Positions 55,769 through 64,000 of a DNA stretch of 64,000 nt are shown here, piece by piece. The notes beneath the pieces were generated by a model. It saw nothing but the letters and a program-made list of their open reading frames with translations. It was not told the DNA's origin and ran no database searches. A program made the translations under genes and the position numbers. Source of the stretch: Litorilituus sp. (GTDB taxonomy: Bacteria; Pseudomonadota; Gammaproteobacteria; Enterobacterales; Alteromonadaceae); NCBI GenBank assembly GCA_030754235.1, contig JASMAS010000097.1:41196-105195 (forward strand). The letters run 5' to 3'. The first letter of the stretch is position 1. Every line of letters starts with the position of its first letter.

Positions 55769-55935
55769 GGTCTGCTGAACTTTTAAGGTTGTTTTTGCTG
55801 TAGCTTGTTGGGTGTTTATTTAAGGTGGAGCTTTTGTTATGTGGTTATTCCACATAAAAAGGCGATAACGCCGTAAAAACAACCAGCAAACGCTTTTGTC
55901 TCGAACAAAACTTAACCGTGAAAGTCTAACAGACC
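55769..55935 (+). repeat. Dispersed hairpin repeat, copy 3 of 3 (most complete)
   Basis: 167 bp, starting GGTCTGCTGAACTTT and ending AAAGTCTAACAGACC. These ends are imperfect inverted repeats (12 of 15 positions pair), which makes it MITE-like. Inside are a hairpin TTATGTGG-TTATT-CCACATAA and a small one, GGCG-ATAA-CGCC. It lies 20 nt after the LysM gene and 30 nt before dprA. No ORF inside. Confidence 0.8.
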
Positions 55936-55965
55936 CCATAGAAAAATAAGTCTAAGGAAAGACAC

Positions 55966-57114
55966 ATGGCACAAAGTAATATTCATCATTGGTTAGCGTT
56001 GAAAATGGTTCCGCGCTTAGCCGTACATAAAAAATTAGCCTTGGTCGACTCTTTTGGGTTGGTTGCGCTTTTTTCTTCATCCAAGTTACACCGTTCAAAA
56101 TTGACTTCTGCAAATAACCTCACCTCAAATCAGTTATCAGCTTTTCATCAACCTGATTGGTTACTTATTGATGAAATTATTAAAGCGAGTCATGTTTGTA
56201 ACAGCCAGATTATCACCTTTGACGATGATAGTTACCCTCAACAACTTAAAGAAATTTATGATCCGCCTTTGGTGTTGTTTGTTAAAGGAAATAAAGGTTT
56301 GCTTAATAATATGCAAATTGCTGTTGTCGGGAGTAGAGGTGCTACAGTTAATGGAAGAGAGAATGCTATGCATATTGCTCAACAATTATCTTTGTATGGT
56401 TTGGTGATCACTAGTGGACTTGCCTTAGGAATAGATGCCGCAGCCCATAAAGGGGCACTAATTACTGAAAAAAGCACCATCGCTGTGGTTGCGACAGGGC
56501 TCGATAAGGTGTACCCAGCAAGACATAAACCCTTAGTAGCCCAAATATTAGCATGTCAAGGAGCGATAGTCAGTGAGTTTGTGCCTGGTACTTCCCCAAA
56601 AGCAGGACATTTTCCAAAGCGAAATCGAATTATTAGTGGTCTCAGTAAAGGAGTGTTAGTGGTTGAGGCTGCGCTTCAAAGCGGTTCATTAATTACTGCC
56701 CGCTGTGCTTTAGAGCAAAATCGAGAGGTGTTTTCGGTGCCAAGTGGTATTCATAACCCACAAGCAAAGGGGTGCCATTGGTTAATTAAGCAAGGGGCTA
56801 AATTAGTTGAAGAAGCTGCCGATATTATAGAAGAGTTGAACATTGATAAACAAACTGAACTACACTTAACTCAAGAACTACAATTATTTACAAAGAGGAA
56901 GCAAATAATAACAAAAAAAAATTCACAGAATGACTTGTGTAAAGATGTTTTGTTGGCTAGTGTGGGACTTGAAGTGACGCCCATTGACCAAGTTGCTTCT
57001 CGAAGTAAGTTGCCAATAGATGAAGTGGTAACTCGGTTAACCTTATTGGAACTTAAGGGGTTAATTGCATCCGTACCTGGAGGTTATCTTAGGGTGCAAT
57101 CGTGTAGTAAATAA
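55966..57114 (+). CDS. dprA: DNA processing protein DprA (Smf)
   Basis: 382 aa. Binds incoming single-stranded DNA and loads RecA in natural transformation. Rossmann-like fold core with [34 protein letters not shown] and [23 protein letters not shown], then a C-terminal winged-helix domain. Slightly longer than the core family. Other competence genes are not in this window. Confidence 0.95.
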   Translation: MAQSNIHHWLALKMVPRLAVHKKLALVDSFGLVALFSSSKLHRSKLTSANNLTSNQLSAFHQPDWLLIDEIIKASHVCNSQIITFDDDSYPQQLKEIYDPPLVLFVKGNKGLLNNMQIAVVGSRGATVNGRENAMHIAQQLSLYGLVITSGLALGIDAAAHKGALITEKSTIAVVATGLDKVYPARHKPLVAQILACQGAIVSEFVPGTSPKAGHFPKRNRIISGLSKGVLVVEAALQSGSLITARCALEQNREVFSVPSGIHNPQAKGCHWLIKQGAKLVEEAADIIEELNIDKQTELHLTQELQLFTKRKQIITKKNSQNDLCKDVLLASVGLEVTPIDQVASRSKLPIDEVVTRLTLLELKGLIASVPGGYLRVQSCSK

Positions 57115-57139
57115 TTATCAGAGGTATAAGGGGTTAATT

Positions 57140-57613
57140 ATGTTTGATATCTTAATGTATCTTTTTGAAAATTATATTCACAGTGAAGCTGAAGTTATGG
57201 TTGATCATGACATGTTAACAGATGAATTAACTCGTGCAGGCTTCCATCAAGATGAAATATATAAAGCGTTAAATTGGTTAGAAAAACTATCAGCTCTGCA
57301 AGACGTTAATGCTTACCCTTATTATGCTCGTGTCGGTAATCAATCGGTTCGCATTTATACGAAAGACGAAATGCAACTATTAGATACACCAAGTCGGGGC
57401 TTTATTCTCTTTTTAGAGCAAATAAATGTACTAGATTTCACCACTCGTGAAATGGTAATCGACAGAGTGATGGAGCTTGATACTACGCATTTTTCAATGG
57501 ATGATTTAAAATGGGTTATTTTAATGGTACTTTTCAATGTGCCAGGTCAAGAAACCGCTTATTCTAAGATGGAAGATCTTGTGTTTGATGAGCATGATGG
57601 TCCATTACATTAG
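57140..57613 (+). CDS. smg: Smg family protein (DUF494)
   Basis: 157 aa, same length as E. coli Smg. The track begins 25 codons earlier inside dprA. The ATG at 57140, with AGAGG and AAGGGG upstream, starts [19 protein letters not shown], the family N-terminus. Acidic cytoplasmic protein of unknown function, conserved beside dprA. Confidence 0.93.
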   Translation: MFDILMYLFENYIHSEAEVMVDHDMLTDELTRAGFHQDEIYKALNWLEKLSALQDVNAYPYYARVGNQSVRIYTKDEMQLLDTPSRGFILFLEQINVLDFTTREMVIDRVMELDTTHFSMDDLKWVILMVLFNVPGQETAYSKMEDLVFDEHDGPLH

Positions 57614-57721
57614 TCTTCATTTTTTTCGTAAGAAGCGGTTCAAGTAAGCGCTTTAAGTCTGCTATATATTTTTTATGCAATGTTGTGGCATAATATGTCA
57701 TAACATTCTTTCAGCCTTTAT

Positions 57722-58303
57722 ATGTCAATGTCTGATAAAGAAAAGCCTTTATTTACTCGCCATGAACATGCGCTTGAAAAAGCATATGGTCTCTGCCCTG
57801 AGTGTCGCTCAGAGCTAACAATTAAGCACGGTAAAGCGGGGCCTTTTTTAAGTTGCACTCATTACCCTAATTGTCAATATACTCGCTCAGTTGTTGAGCA
57901 TGAACGTGTGGAAGATACCGTTTTACTTGGTAGCGAGTGCCCAGAGTGTGGTTCTCTTTTAGCTGTTAAGCAAGGGCGCTATGGAATGTTCATTGGTTGT
58001 ACTAATTATCCACAATGCCATCATATTGAAGAAGAGCAGCATCATGAAGCCGTTGGTGTTTCATGTCCTGTTTGTCAAGGTAAAGGAAAACTAGGACAGC
58101 TCCAAGAAAAAACTAACCGATTTGGAAAAACGTTTTACTCCTGCGAACAATACCCTAAATGTAAATATGTTATAAACCACCAACCTGTTTCACAAAGTTG
58201 CCCCCAATGCCAGTGGCCTATCTTAATTAAAAGAACAATGGCGGGTGGAGAGGTGATTATGTGTCCACAAAAAAAATGTAATTATAAGACCAAGTCGCTG
58301 TAA
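57722..58303 (+). CDS. yrdD: Topoisomerase-type zinc-ribbon protein (YrdD-like)
   Basis: 193 aa made of four tandem C4 zinc ribbons of the topoisomerase I C-terminal type: CPECRSELT...CTHYPNC, CPECGSLL...CTNYPQC, CPVCQGKG...CEQYPKC and CPQCQWPI...CPQKKC. No topoisomerase catalytic domain. Presumably binds single-stranded DNA. E. coli YrdD is a close arrangement, in the same smg-yrdD-tsaC neighbourhood. Confidence 0.9.
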   Translation: MSMSDKEKPLFTRHEHALEKAYGLCPECRSELTIKHGKAGPFLSCTHYPNCQYTRSVVEHERVEDTVLLGSECPECGSLLAVKQGRYGMFIGCTNYPQCHHIEEEQHHEAVGVSCPVCQGKGKLGQLQEKTNRFGKTFYSCEQYPKCKYVINHQPVSQSCPQCQWPILIKRTMAGGEVIMCPQKKCNYKTKSL

Positions 58304-58419
58304 AATTAGATGTTTTACTAATGACTCGCTAGTTAGTTTTATCTCATCGAAAACAAGGTTATAATACCCTTATCACGCCTCTTAGAGGTACTTTAAATTA
58401 ATATGAAAGGCTTTTGAAC

Positions 58420-58902
58420 ATGACTGTAGGTATTATCATGGGTTCAAAGTCGGATTGGCCGACAATGAAACACGCAACAGATATGCTTGATCTTCTCAAT
58501 GTACCCTATGAAACAAAAGTAGTGTCTGCTCATAGAACACCACATTTACTTGCTGAATATGCAGAAGGTGCAAAACAAAGAGGTATTAAGGTGATTGTAG
58601 CTGGTGCGGGTGGTGCTGCACATTTACCTGGTATGACCGCCGCTTATACCAGCTTGCCCGTTTTAGGTGTACCTGTTCAGTCGAAAGCGCTGAACGGACA
58701 AGACTCACTATTATCCATTGTACAAATGCCTAAAGGTATAGCTGTGGGTACTTTAGCCATTGGTACGGCTGGTGCGGCAAATGCGGGTCTACTTGCCGCA
58801 CAAATTATTGGTACTCACGATACAACAGTAATGGCAGCAATAGAAAAATTTAGAAACGAACAAACTCAAAGTATTCTTGATAATCCAAACCCAGCAGAAT
58901 AG
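58420..58902 (+). CDS. purE: N5-carboxyaminoimidazole ribonucleotide mutase
   Basis: 161 aa, converts N5-CAIR to CAIR in purine synthesis. Motifs [23 protein letters not shown] and [13 protein letters not shown]. The track's TTG at 58414 adds two residues; the ATG at 58420 with GAAAGG upstream is preferred. Followed by purK after 8 bp. Confidence 0.97.
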   Translation: MTVGIIMGSKSDWPTMKHATDMLDLLNVPYETKVVSAHRTPHLLAEYAEGAKQRGIKVIVAGAGGAAHLPGMTAAYTSLPVLGVPVQSKALNGQDSLLSIVQMPKGIAVGTLAIGTAGAANAGLLAAQIIGTHDTTVMAAIEKFRNEQTQSILDNPNPAE

Positions 58903-58910
58903 GTTATAAA

Positions 58911-60053
58911 ATGAAGGTTTTAGTATTAGGAGCTGGCCAATTAGCCCGGATGATGGCATTGGCGAGTAAGCCTTTGAATATTGAACTTAGAGCTTATGAT
59001 GTTGGTAGCGCTCAAGTAGTTGATCCTTTATCACCGGGTATATCATTCGGTGATTTAAGTGCAGGTATTGAGTTTGCAAATGTTATTACTGCAGAGTTTG
59101 AGCATATTAGTCATCAAGTGTTAGCACAGTGCGAGGCATCGGGGAAATTATTGCCAACTAGTCAATCTATCAAAACAGGCGGAGATAGAAGGTTAGAAAA
59201 GTCACTGCTTGAACAAGCAGGTGTTAACAATGCAACGCACAAGGTGGTTAGCACAAAAACTGATTTTGATGATGCGATTGCTACTTTAACTTTTCCCCTT
59301 ATTGTAAAAAGTGCATTGGCTGGTTATGACGGTAAAGGACAATGGCGATTAAAAGCGTTAGCTCAAACTGAAGCTGTGTGGCGGGAAGTTGATACATTCA
59401 TTAAAGAAGATACTAGTGGTCAGTCACAAGCTGTGGTCGTTGAGCAAATGGTTTCTTTTGATCGCGAATTGTCCATGGTAGGGGTTCGTAGTAAAACGGG
59501 CAAAACTCAATCCTATCCATTAACTGAAAATCATCATACCAATGGTGTATTAAGTGTTTCTTTAGCAACGAATGAATATCAATCTTTACAATCACAAGCT
59601 TCCGATGCCTTTAATAAAATAGCTAATGCGCTAGATTATGTTGGGGTATTGGCTATTGAATTTTTCCAAGTGGGTGATGCACTGCTGGTTAATGAAATTG
59701 CACCGCGCGTTCATAACTCAGGTCATTGGACTCAACAGGGTGCTGATACTTGTCAATTCGAAAATCATATACGTTCCGTATGTCATTTACCGCTAGGCTC
59801 TACAGACTTAATTAGGCCAACAGCTATGATTAATGTGGTAGGGACTGACAGTGTTCCCGATAGCATATTAAGTATACCTAGTGTCACAATGCACTGGTAT
59901 GGGAAAACTAAACGGGCAGGACGTAAAATGGGGCATATTAATGTTTCAGGCAGCGATAAAAAAGAGTTACTTTATCGCTTACAGCAGGTCGCTAAGCAAT
60001 TGCCTAAAATCGATTTTCCAGAAGTAAGCAACTACGTGAATCAGTTGTTATAA
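58911..60053 (+). CDS. purK: N5-carboxyaminoimidazole ribonucleotide synthase
   Basis: 380 aa ATP-grasp enzyme that makes N5-CAIR from AIR, bicarbonate and ATP, feeding PurE. N-terminal VLGAGQLARMMALA, the Lys-rich GYDGKGQW loop and EIAPRVHNSGHWTQQGA are diagnostic. Co-transcribed with purE. Confidence 0.97.
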   Translation: MKVLVLGAGQLARMMALASKPLNIELRAYDVGSAQVVDPLSPGISFGDLSAGIEFANVITAEFEHISHQVLAQCEASGKLLPTSQSIKTGGDRRLEKSLLEQAGVNNATHKVVSTKTDFDDAIATLTFPLIVKSALAGYDGKGQWRLKALAQTEAVWREVDTFIKEDTSGQSQAVVVEQMVSFDRELSMVGVRSKTGKTQSYPLTENHHTNGVLSVSLATNEYQSLQSQASDAFNKIANALDYVGVLAIEFFQVGDALLVNEIAPRVHNSGHWTQQGADTCQFENHIRSVCHLPLGSTDLIRPTAMINVVGTDSVPDSILSIPSVTMHWYGKTKRAGRKMGHINVSGSDKKELLYRLQQVAKQLPKIDFPEVSNYVNQLL

Positions 60054-60070
60054 TTTTGTGTTGTGTCTTT

Positions 60071-60110
60071 AAAATGGCTGATTTGCTATTAGCCATTTTG
60101 TTATTTTATT
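60071..60110 (+). terminator. Terminator-like hairpin after purK
   Basis: AAAATGGCT and AGCCATTTT arms with an 11-nt loop, followed by GTTATTTTATTTC, 18 nt after the purK stop. Confidence 0.6.
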
Positions 60111-60143
60111 TCTAATTAATCTTTAGGTTGTTTTAAAAAGCTT

Positions 60144-60689
60144 ATGTCTGCGCTGTTCAATGCTTATCAAAATGGTGGTGTTATAGCCTATCCAACCGAG
60201 GCTGTATTTGGCTTAGGCTGTGATCCTGAGAACGCGCAAGCAATTAAAAAGCTGCTTACTATAAAAAAGAGACCGGCAGAAAAAGGCCTTATCCTGCTCG
60301 CTGGTGATTTTAAGCAATTATTGCCCTATTTAAATATATCACAATTATCACAAGCTCAAATTAAGACTATACTTTGCCGCTGGCCTAATAGCATAACGCA
60401 GGTGTTACCGGCTAAGCCTGGTGTTTCTCCGCTTTTAACTGGTGCTTTTAATAGTATCGCCGTTCGTATAACAAATCATCCCGATGTGGTAGCACTATGT
60501 CAAGCCACTAAACGACCTATTGTATCTACTAGTGCAAATTTAACAGGGCAGCTTCCAGCAAAAACCTGGCAGCAAGTGCAAGTGCAATTAGCAGATAAAG
60601 TTGATTTTATTCTCAAATCAGTAACCTTAGGCTACTCAAAACCTTCCCAAATTATTAATGGTTTAACTGGCGATATATTACGTCAATAA
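60144..60689 (+). CDS. tsaC: Threonylcarbamoyl-AMP synthase TsaC
   Basis: 181 aa YrdC-domain enzyme. Makes threonylcarbamoyl-AMP for t6A at position 37 of ANN-decoding tRNAs. Family N-terminus [18 protein letters not shown], then [13 protein letters not shown] and [12 protein letters not shown]. Short (Sua5 C-terminal domain absent), as in E. coli RimN/TsaC. Near aroE, the usual context. Confidence 0.95.
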   Translation: MSALFNAYQNGGVIAYPTEAVFGLGCDPENAQAIKKLLTIKKRPAEKGLILLAGDFKQLLPYLNISQLSQAQIKTILCRWPNSITQVLPAKPGVSPLLTGAFNSIAVRITNHPDVVALCQATKRPIVSTSANLTGQLPAKTWQQVQVQLADKVDFILKSVTLGYSKPSQIINGLTGDILRQ

Positions 60690-60815
60690 TATCTCCGTGA
60701 TAAATATCAACGAGTCACAAACTAATTAAAATCAAACTTCATACTAAAAGTTCAATTTTTGCATGGAATTTACTTTTATTTCTTCGGGGTTGAACCGCCG
60801 GATATTTTACTTAGA

Positions 60816-60833
60816 ATTTATCGTGTGATAAAT
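60816..60833. promoter_or_regulatory. Operator-like palindrome upstream of ompW
   Basis: ATTTATC, GTGT, GATAAAT: perfect 7-bp arms around 4 nt, about 170 nt before ompW. The regulator is unknown; chance remains possible in AT-rich DNA. Confidence 0.35.
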
Positions 60834-60886
60834 ATCATTTTTCAGCGGTGTTTTTCTTTGTTTTTCAAGTTCCCCATCAAAATAAC

Positions 60887-60900
60887 TTGATCGAAATCAA
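60887..60900. promoter_or_regulatory. FNR/CRP-type box (TTGATCGAAATCAA) upstream of ompW
   Basis: An exact match to the FNR-family consensus TTGAT-N4-ATCAA, about 105 nt before the ompW start. A weaker second half-match TTGCG-CTAG-ATCAA lies at 60936-60949. In E. coli ompW is controlled by oxygen regulators, so FNR (EtrA-like) control here is plausible. The remainder of the 315-bp gap upstream of ompW is AT-rich, with no gene; the 72-aa ORF there looks spurious. Confidence 0.65.
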
Positions 60901-61004
60901 TAATAAAAAACATAACAAAAAATTGCTGAAAAACCTTGCGCTAGATCAAGTTTTAAAAGCACCGTGGTTTTATTATATCCACAATAATTTAAGGGGAATA
61001 AAAA

Positions 61005-61703
61005 ATGAGAAAAACATTACTATCTTTAGCACTACTTTCTACTCTTTCTACAGCGGTTTTCGCTAACCAAGCCGGCGATATCTTAGTTCGTGGCGGTTTA
61101 ACCTCAGTTAATCCTGATAGTGATAAAGCGGCTATCTTGCTAGGTGGTTCAGATGCAACAGGTGCTTCACTGAGTGTTGATGACAACACTCAGTTAGGTT
61201 TAAACTTTGTGTATTTCTATAACAGCAACTGGGCTTTTGAACTTTTAGCGGCAACGCCATTTACCCATGATGTTACATTAAATGATCCTACAGCAGCATT
61301 AGGTGGCGCATTAGGTGTTCCAGCAGGTCTTGATGGTGTAAAACTTGCTGAGGTAACTCACTTACCACCCACATTGAGCGCTCTATATTATTTTGATACA
61401 GATACAGCTTTTAAACCTTATGTTGGTATAGGTGTAAACTACACCGTGTTTTTCGAAGAAGAATTTGAAGCGGCACCAAAAAGTTTAGGGCTAAGTAACT
61501 TGAAACTAGATGGATCATTTGGTTTGGCAGCACAAATTGGTGCAGACTACCAAATTGACAAAAACTGGTCAGTAAACGTTTCTGCTCGTTATATTGATAT
61601 TTCAAGTGATGCAACTTTTGATGTTGGCCAAAGTAGTATTGGAGCAGCAAAAGTCGAAGTTAACCCAATGGTTTACTCAATAATGCTTGGTTATAAGTTC
61701 TAA
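61005..61703 (+). CDS. ompW: OmpW family outer-membrane protein
   Basis: 232 aa eight-stranded barrel with a hydrophobic channel. Signal peptide MRKTLLSLALLSTLSTAVFA, then NQAGDILVRGGLTSVNPDS, the family start, FYNSNWAFELLAATPF and C-terminal MLGYKF ending in Phe. SD AAGGGG lies upstream of the ATG. Preceded by the FNR-type box. Confidence 0.94.
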   Translation: MRKTLLSLALLSTLSTAVFANQAGDILVRGGLTSVNPDSDKAAILLGGSDATGASLSVDDNTQLGLNFVYFYNSNWAFELLAATPFTHDVTLNDPTAALGGALGVPAGLDGVKLAEVTHLPPTLSALYYFDTDTAFKPYVGIGVNYTVFFEEEFEAAPKSLGLSNLKLDGSFGLAAQIGADYQIDKNWSVNVSARYIDISSDATFDVGQSSIGAAKVEVNPMVYSIMLGYKF

Positions 61704-61729
61704 TAAAACTTAAAAGCATAACCCATAAT

Positions 61730-61757
61730 AAAAAGCAGTAATTCGTTACTGCTTTTT
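61730..61757 (+). terminator. Terminator after ompW
   Basis: AAAAAGCAGTAA, loop TTCG, TTACTGCTTTTTT: 12-bp stem with a stable tetraloop and T-run, about 25 nt after the stop. Strong. Confidence 0.92.
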
Positions 61758-61817
61758 TATTTTCTTAAAAACATAATTCGGTTAGGCTATTGTTAATATC
61801 AATACTAGGCATGTTTT

Positions 61818-62636
61818 ATGGATCAATATCGCGTTTTTGGTAATCCAATAGCACAATCGCGCTCACCCTTTATTCACCTCGCTTTTGCTAAAGCGACAGG
61901 GCAACAGCTTCATTATAAAAGCCAATTTGTGGAGCATGGTGAATTTGCTAATGCTGTCAATGACCTTATTGCCCTAAAAGGTAAAGGGGCTAATGTTACT
62001 GCACCCTTTAAAGAAGAGGCACTAGCTATAGCAGATGTTTTATCTGAGCGTGCTCGATTAGCGGGTGCTGTTAACACTTTAACGTTGAAAGATGGCAAAA
62101 TTTATGGTGACAATACTGACGGTGAGGGCTTAGTTCAAGATTTACTTCGTCATAATATTGAATTACGAGATAGTAATATACTACTGCTAGGTGCTGGTGG
62201 CGCAGTAAAAGGAGTGCTGTTACCTTTGCTTGCTCAAAATCCAACAAGTATTACTATTGCTAACCGCACTGTTAGTAAAGCCGATGCTCTTATAAAGCAG
62301 TTTAATGATGGTAGACTTAATGCTTGTGGATTTGAGCAAACAGTGAATCAAGCGTTTGATTTGATCATTAATGCAACCTCGGCGAGTTTATCAGGTAACT
62401 TGCCTGCGATATCTAGCTCTATTATCAACTCTAAAGTTGTATGCTATGACATGGTCTACTCAAAACAACTAACACCATTTTTATCTTGGGCAAAAGAGCA
62501 GGGTGCAAGCACAGTTATTGATGGTTTGGGAATGCTAGTGGGTCAAGCTGCAGTAAGCTTTGCTATTTGGCGTGAGGTTAAACCTGAAGTAACCCCTGTA
62601 ATAAATCAACTTAAAAAAGCATTATTAGAAAGCTAA
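61818..62636 (+). CDS. aroE: Shikimate dehydrogenase (NADP+)
   Basis: 272 aa, reduces 3-dehydroshikimate in aromatic amino-acid synthesis. Substrate site QSRSPFIHLAFA, catalytic-region GANVTAPFKE with Lys, NTDGEG with Asp, and NADP loop LLGAGGAVKGVLLPL. Followed by the DUF1488 gene after 4 bp. Confidence 0.96.
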   Translation: MDQYRVFGNPIAQSRSPFIHLAFAKATGQQLHYKSQFVEHGEFANAVNDLIALKGKGANVTAPFKEEALAIADVLSERARLAGAVNTLTLKDGKIYGDNTDGEGLVQDLLRHNIELRDSNILLLGAGGAVKGVLLPLLAQNPTSITIANRTVSKADALIKQFNDGRLNACGFEQTVNQAFDLIINATSASLSGNLPAISSSIINSKVVCYDMVYSKQLTPFLSWAKEQGASTVIDGLGMLVGQAAVSFAIWREVKPEVTPVINQLKKALLES

Positions 62637-62640
62637 TATT

Positions 62641-62868
62641 ATGAATCAACGTATTGTATTTAATGATGATTATACTTTTGATACGCAGCAAGAGCTTTGG
62701 CGCTCTACTGCATTAATATCAGGAGAAATCATTACTATTTACTTTCATTCTATACTGTTAAAGAAAATGAAAGGGATTAATACTTGTACTAAGTTTGACT
62801 TAGAAGAGCTTGTTGAGTTTTGGCTCGAAAAAAATGAGCTACAAGGCAATAAAATACACATACCCTAA
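62641..62868 (+). CDS. DUF1488 family protein
   Basis: 75 aa, starts NQRIVFNDDYTFDTQQELW, matching small DUF1488 proteins found beside aroE in gammaproteobacteria. Acidic, no Cys pair or membrane helix. Function unknown. Overlaps no gene; its stop is one base from the convergent yrdA stop. Confidence 0.8.
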   Translation: MNQRIVFNDDYTFDTQQELWRSTALISGEIITIYFHSILLKKMKGINTCTKFDLEELVEFWLEKNELQGNKIHIP

Positions 62869-62869
62869 T

Positions 62870-63421
62870 CTAAAGCTCTGCTAAATAATCATTTTTCAAG
62901 TCAATATAGTTTAATGCCGACTGTTTAAGAAAAGCGTGCTCACTATCTTTTAATTTTCTCGCTTGTTTGACAGGGTTACCAAAATATAAATAACCACTCA
63001 TTAGTGTTTTATTTGGTGGAACTAAAGAACCTGCACCTATAAATACATCGTCTTCTATAGTCGCACCATCCATAATAATAGCTCCCATGCCTACTAATAT
63101 TCGGCTTCCTAAGTGGCAACCATGTAACATACATTTATGTCCTATGGTAACATCTTCACCAATAATTAATGGGTTACCTTTAGGGTTATTTTCACTTTTA
63201 CGAGTGACATGCAAAACAGTGCCGTCTTGAACATTTGTACGGGCACCAATGGTTATTTTATTGACATCCCCTCGAGCGGCAACTAAAGGCCATATACTGA
63301 CATCATTTGCTAAGGAGATATTACCAACAATTACAGAAGAGTTGTCAATATAGATACCATCACCAATTTTTGGTGCAACTCCCTTATAAGAACGGATTGA
63401 ATTGTGGTTATTAGTGCTCAT
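62870..63421 (-). CDS. yrdA: Gamma-class carbonic anhydrase-like protein YrdA
   Basis: 183 aa left-handed beta-helix of hexapeptide repeats. Zinc-ligand positions are visible as His in VLHVTRKSE, GHKCMLHGCH with two His, and the Asn/Gln region NVQDG. Most members of this subfamily show weak or no carbonic anhydrase activity in vitro, so the physiological role is uncertain. Conserved next to aroE. Confidence 0.93.
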   Translation of the reverse strand: MSTNNHNSIRSYKGVAPKIGDGIYIDNSSVIVGNISLANDVSIWPLVAARGDVNKITIGARTNVQDGTVLHVTRKSENNPKGNPLIIGEDVTIGHKCMLHGCHLGSRILVGMGAIIMDGATIEDDVFIGAGSLVPPNKTLMSGYLYFGNPVKQARKLKDSEHAFLKQSALNYIDLKNDYLAEL

Positions 63422-63664
63422 AACGACCTCTTTAGAGAAAACTAAAAAAAATAAAGATTACTAACCAATAAAATAGCATAAAACTCAACTTACAAGCCAA
63501 AGCTTATCGGATAATTAAACTTAATTATAAAATAGAAATTATATTTACAAAAAGAGTAAAAGATAAAAAAAAGGCAATTAGTATGCTTTTAAAGCAATAA
63601 ATATAAGGGCTGTATGATTACCGAACACTTAACAGAAAAAACACGTTTTTTTATAAAATAAAGG

Positions 63665-63692
63665 TTGACCTAAAAAGAAAAGTGTCTAAAAT
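63665..63692 (+). promoter_or_regulatory. rrn operon promoter P1
   Basis: TTGACC, a 16-nt spacer and TAAAAT, followed by the GC-rich discriminator GCGCATCC. The A/T-rich sequence immediately upstream (~63620-63660) could act as an UP element. Confidence 0.75.
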
Positions 63693-63809
63693 GCGCATCC
63701 AGTTCCAAAGGGCAACCCAAAGAGCTGTTTTGATAAGTTTAGTATGATTAATGATTTATTAAACACCTTAGAAAACATTAAATTAATTTTAAATATTTTC
63801 AACAAAAGG

Positions 63810-63837
63810 TTGACATCAAAACTCGGAAGCGTATGAT
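63810..63837 (+). promoter_or_regulatory. rrn operon promoter P2
   Basis: TTGACA, a 16-nt spacer and TATGAT, followed by ACGCATCC. It shares the discriminator CGCATCC with P1, 145 bp upstream, a duplication-like arrangement typical of growth-rate-controlled rRNA promoters. A/T-rich flank precedes it. Confidence 0.82.
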
Positions 63838-63840
63838 ACG

Positions 63841-64000
63841 CATCCTGCTTAAGGCAAGGCCTAAAGCAAACGTTAAGCACGAATGAGATGCTTAGCCATC
63901 CGAAAGGATAGATTCTTTAACAATTAGTTATCATGCAATTTGTGTGGATACTCACATTAACGTACTTTTACCTAGCTACTTAGGTAGCAAAAAAACGCTT
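63841..64000 (+). promoter_or_regulatory. rRNA operon leader with boxB-like hairpin, boxA and boxC-like elements
   Basis: ATCC-GAAA-GGAT hairpin (63898-63909), then TTCTTTAACA (63913-63922), matching boxA of E. coli rrn leaders, and CAATTTGTGTGG with ACTCAC, the E. coli boxC-like run. These support Nus-dependent antitermination. The 16S rRNA gene itself starts beyond the window, so no rRNA is annotated. Confidence 0.85.

Noticed and set aside
60848-61066. 72-aa plus ORF upstream of ompW
   Set aside because: It covers the FNR box and runs into ompW in another frame. Lys/Asn-rich low-complexity translation, no ribosome-binding site.
63686-63880. 64-aa minus ORF
   Set aside because: It lies opposite the tandem rrn promoters. 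No family features.

Overview
The window is about 64 kb of low-GC chromosome from a gammaproteobacterium. It is almost certainly a marine member of the Alteromonadales, most like Colwelliaceae (Colwellia/Thalassotalea). I infer this from AT-rich codon use, the protein families, and the gene order around the origin; I had no database search. It is mostly a housekeeping region around the replication origin, with a few accessory or eroded segments.

Layout. (1) 1-12.8 kb, mixed region: a partial secreted sensor with beta-propeller repeats, prlC, a chemoreceptor, a Tag-like glycosylase, a 33-codon coupled ORF, rsmJ, gabD, ferritin, an orphan OmpR-type DNA-binding domain, a frameshifted lipoprotein, and a YhiN flavoprotein. 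(2) 12.8-19.9 kb: the complete F1Fo ATP synthase operon atpIBEFHAGDC on the minus strand, with a readable promoter. (3) 20.2-25.5 kb: parB, parA, rsmG, mnmG, then an oriC candidate (DnaA boxes, eight GATC sites, AT-rich stretch) and mioC, the same arrangement as E. coli gidA-oriC-mioC. (4) 25.8-40.7 kb: a TSUP permease, mnmE, yidC, yidD, rnpA and rpmH on minus; dnaA, dnaN, recF, gyrB, glyQ and glyS on plus. Two perfect parS palindromes lie inside recF, so ParAB and its target sites flank oriC within 15 kb. (5) 40.7-41.5 kb: a repeat element abutting a broken signal-peptidase I gene, then tusA. (6) 41.6-57.6 kb: slt, pepQ, yigZ and trkH; a large HExxH / propeller / predicted barrel surface protein; then trkA, rsmB, fmt and def; divergent LysM gene, dprA and smg. 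(7) 57.7-64 kb: topoisomerase-type zinc-ribbon protein, purE, purK, tsaC, an OmpW porin with an FNR-type box, aroE, a DUF1488 gene, yrdA, then tandem promoters and antitermination leader of an rRNA operon whose 16S gene starts beyond the window.

How the parts work together. Replication initiation (DnaA, oriC, DnaN, GyrB, RecF), segregation (ParAB and parS), tRNA modification (MnmE and MnmG make the same wobble-uridine modification), membrane insertion (YidC/YidD) and energy conversion (AtpA-I) are concentrated here. The def-fmt-rsmB-trkA and dprA-smg-zinc-ribbon-tsaC-aroE-DUF1488-yrdA-rrn orders are conserved gammaproteobacterial blocks.

Most notable non-housekeeping signals: a three-copy dispersed repeat with imperfect terminal inverted repeats and two conserved internal hairpins, each copy just downstream of a plus-strand gene; parS sites written into recF codons as MFHVKH; a signal-peptidase pseudogene ending at a repeat copy; a coupled 33-aa ORF bounded by an 11-bp direct repeat; a lipoprotein with a frame break whose second frame overlaps the start of an orphan CpxR-like domain; and a chemoreceptor with a CKCQDC cluster in its signalling region. 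I saw no CRISPR array, tRNA gene, phage, complete insertion sequence or defence island.
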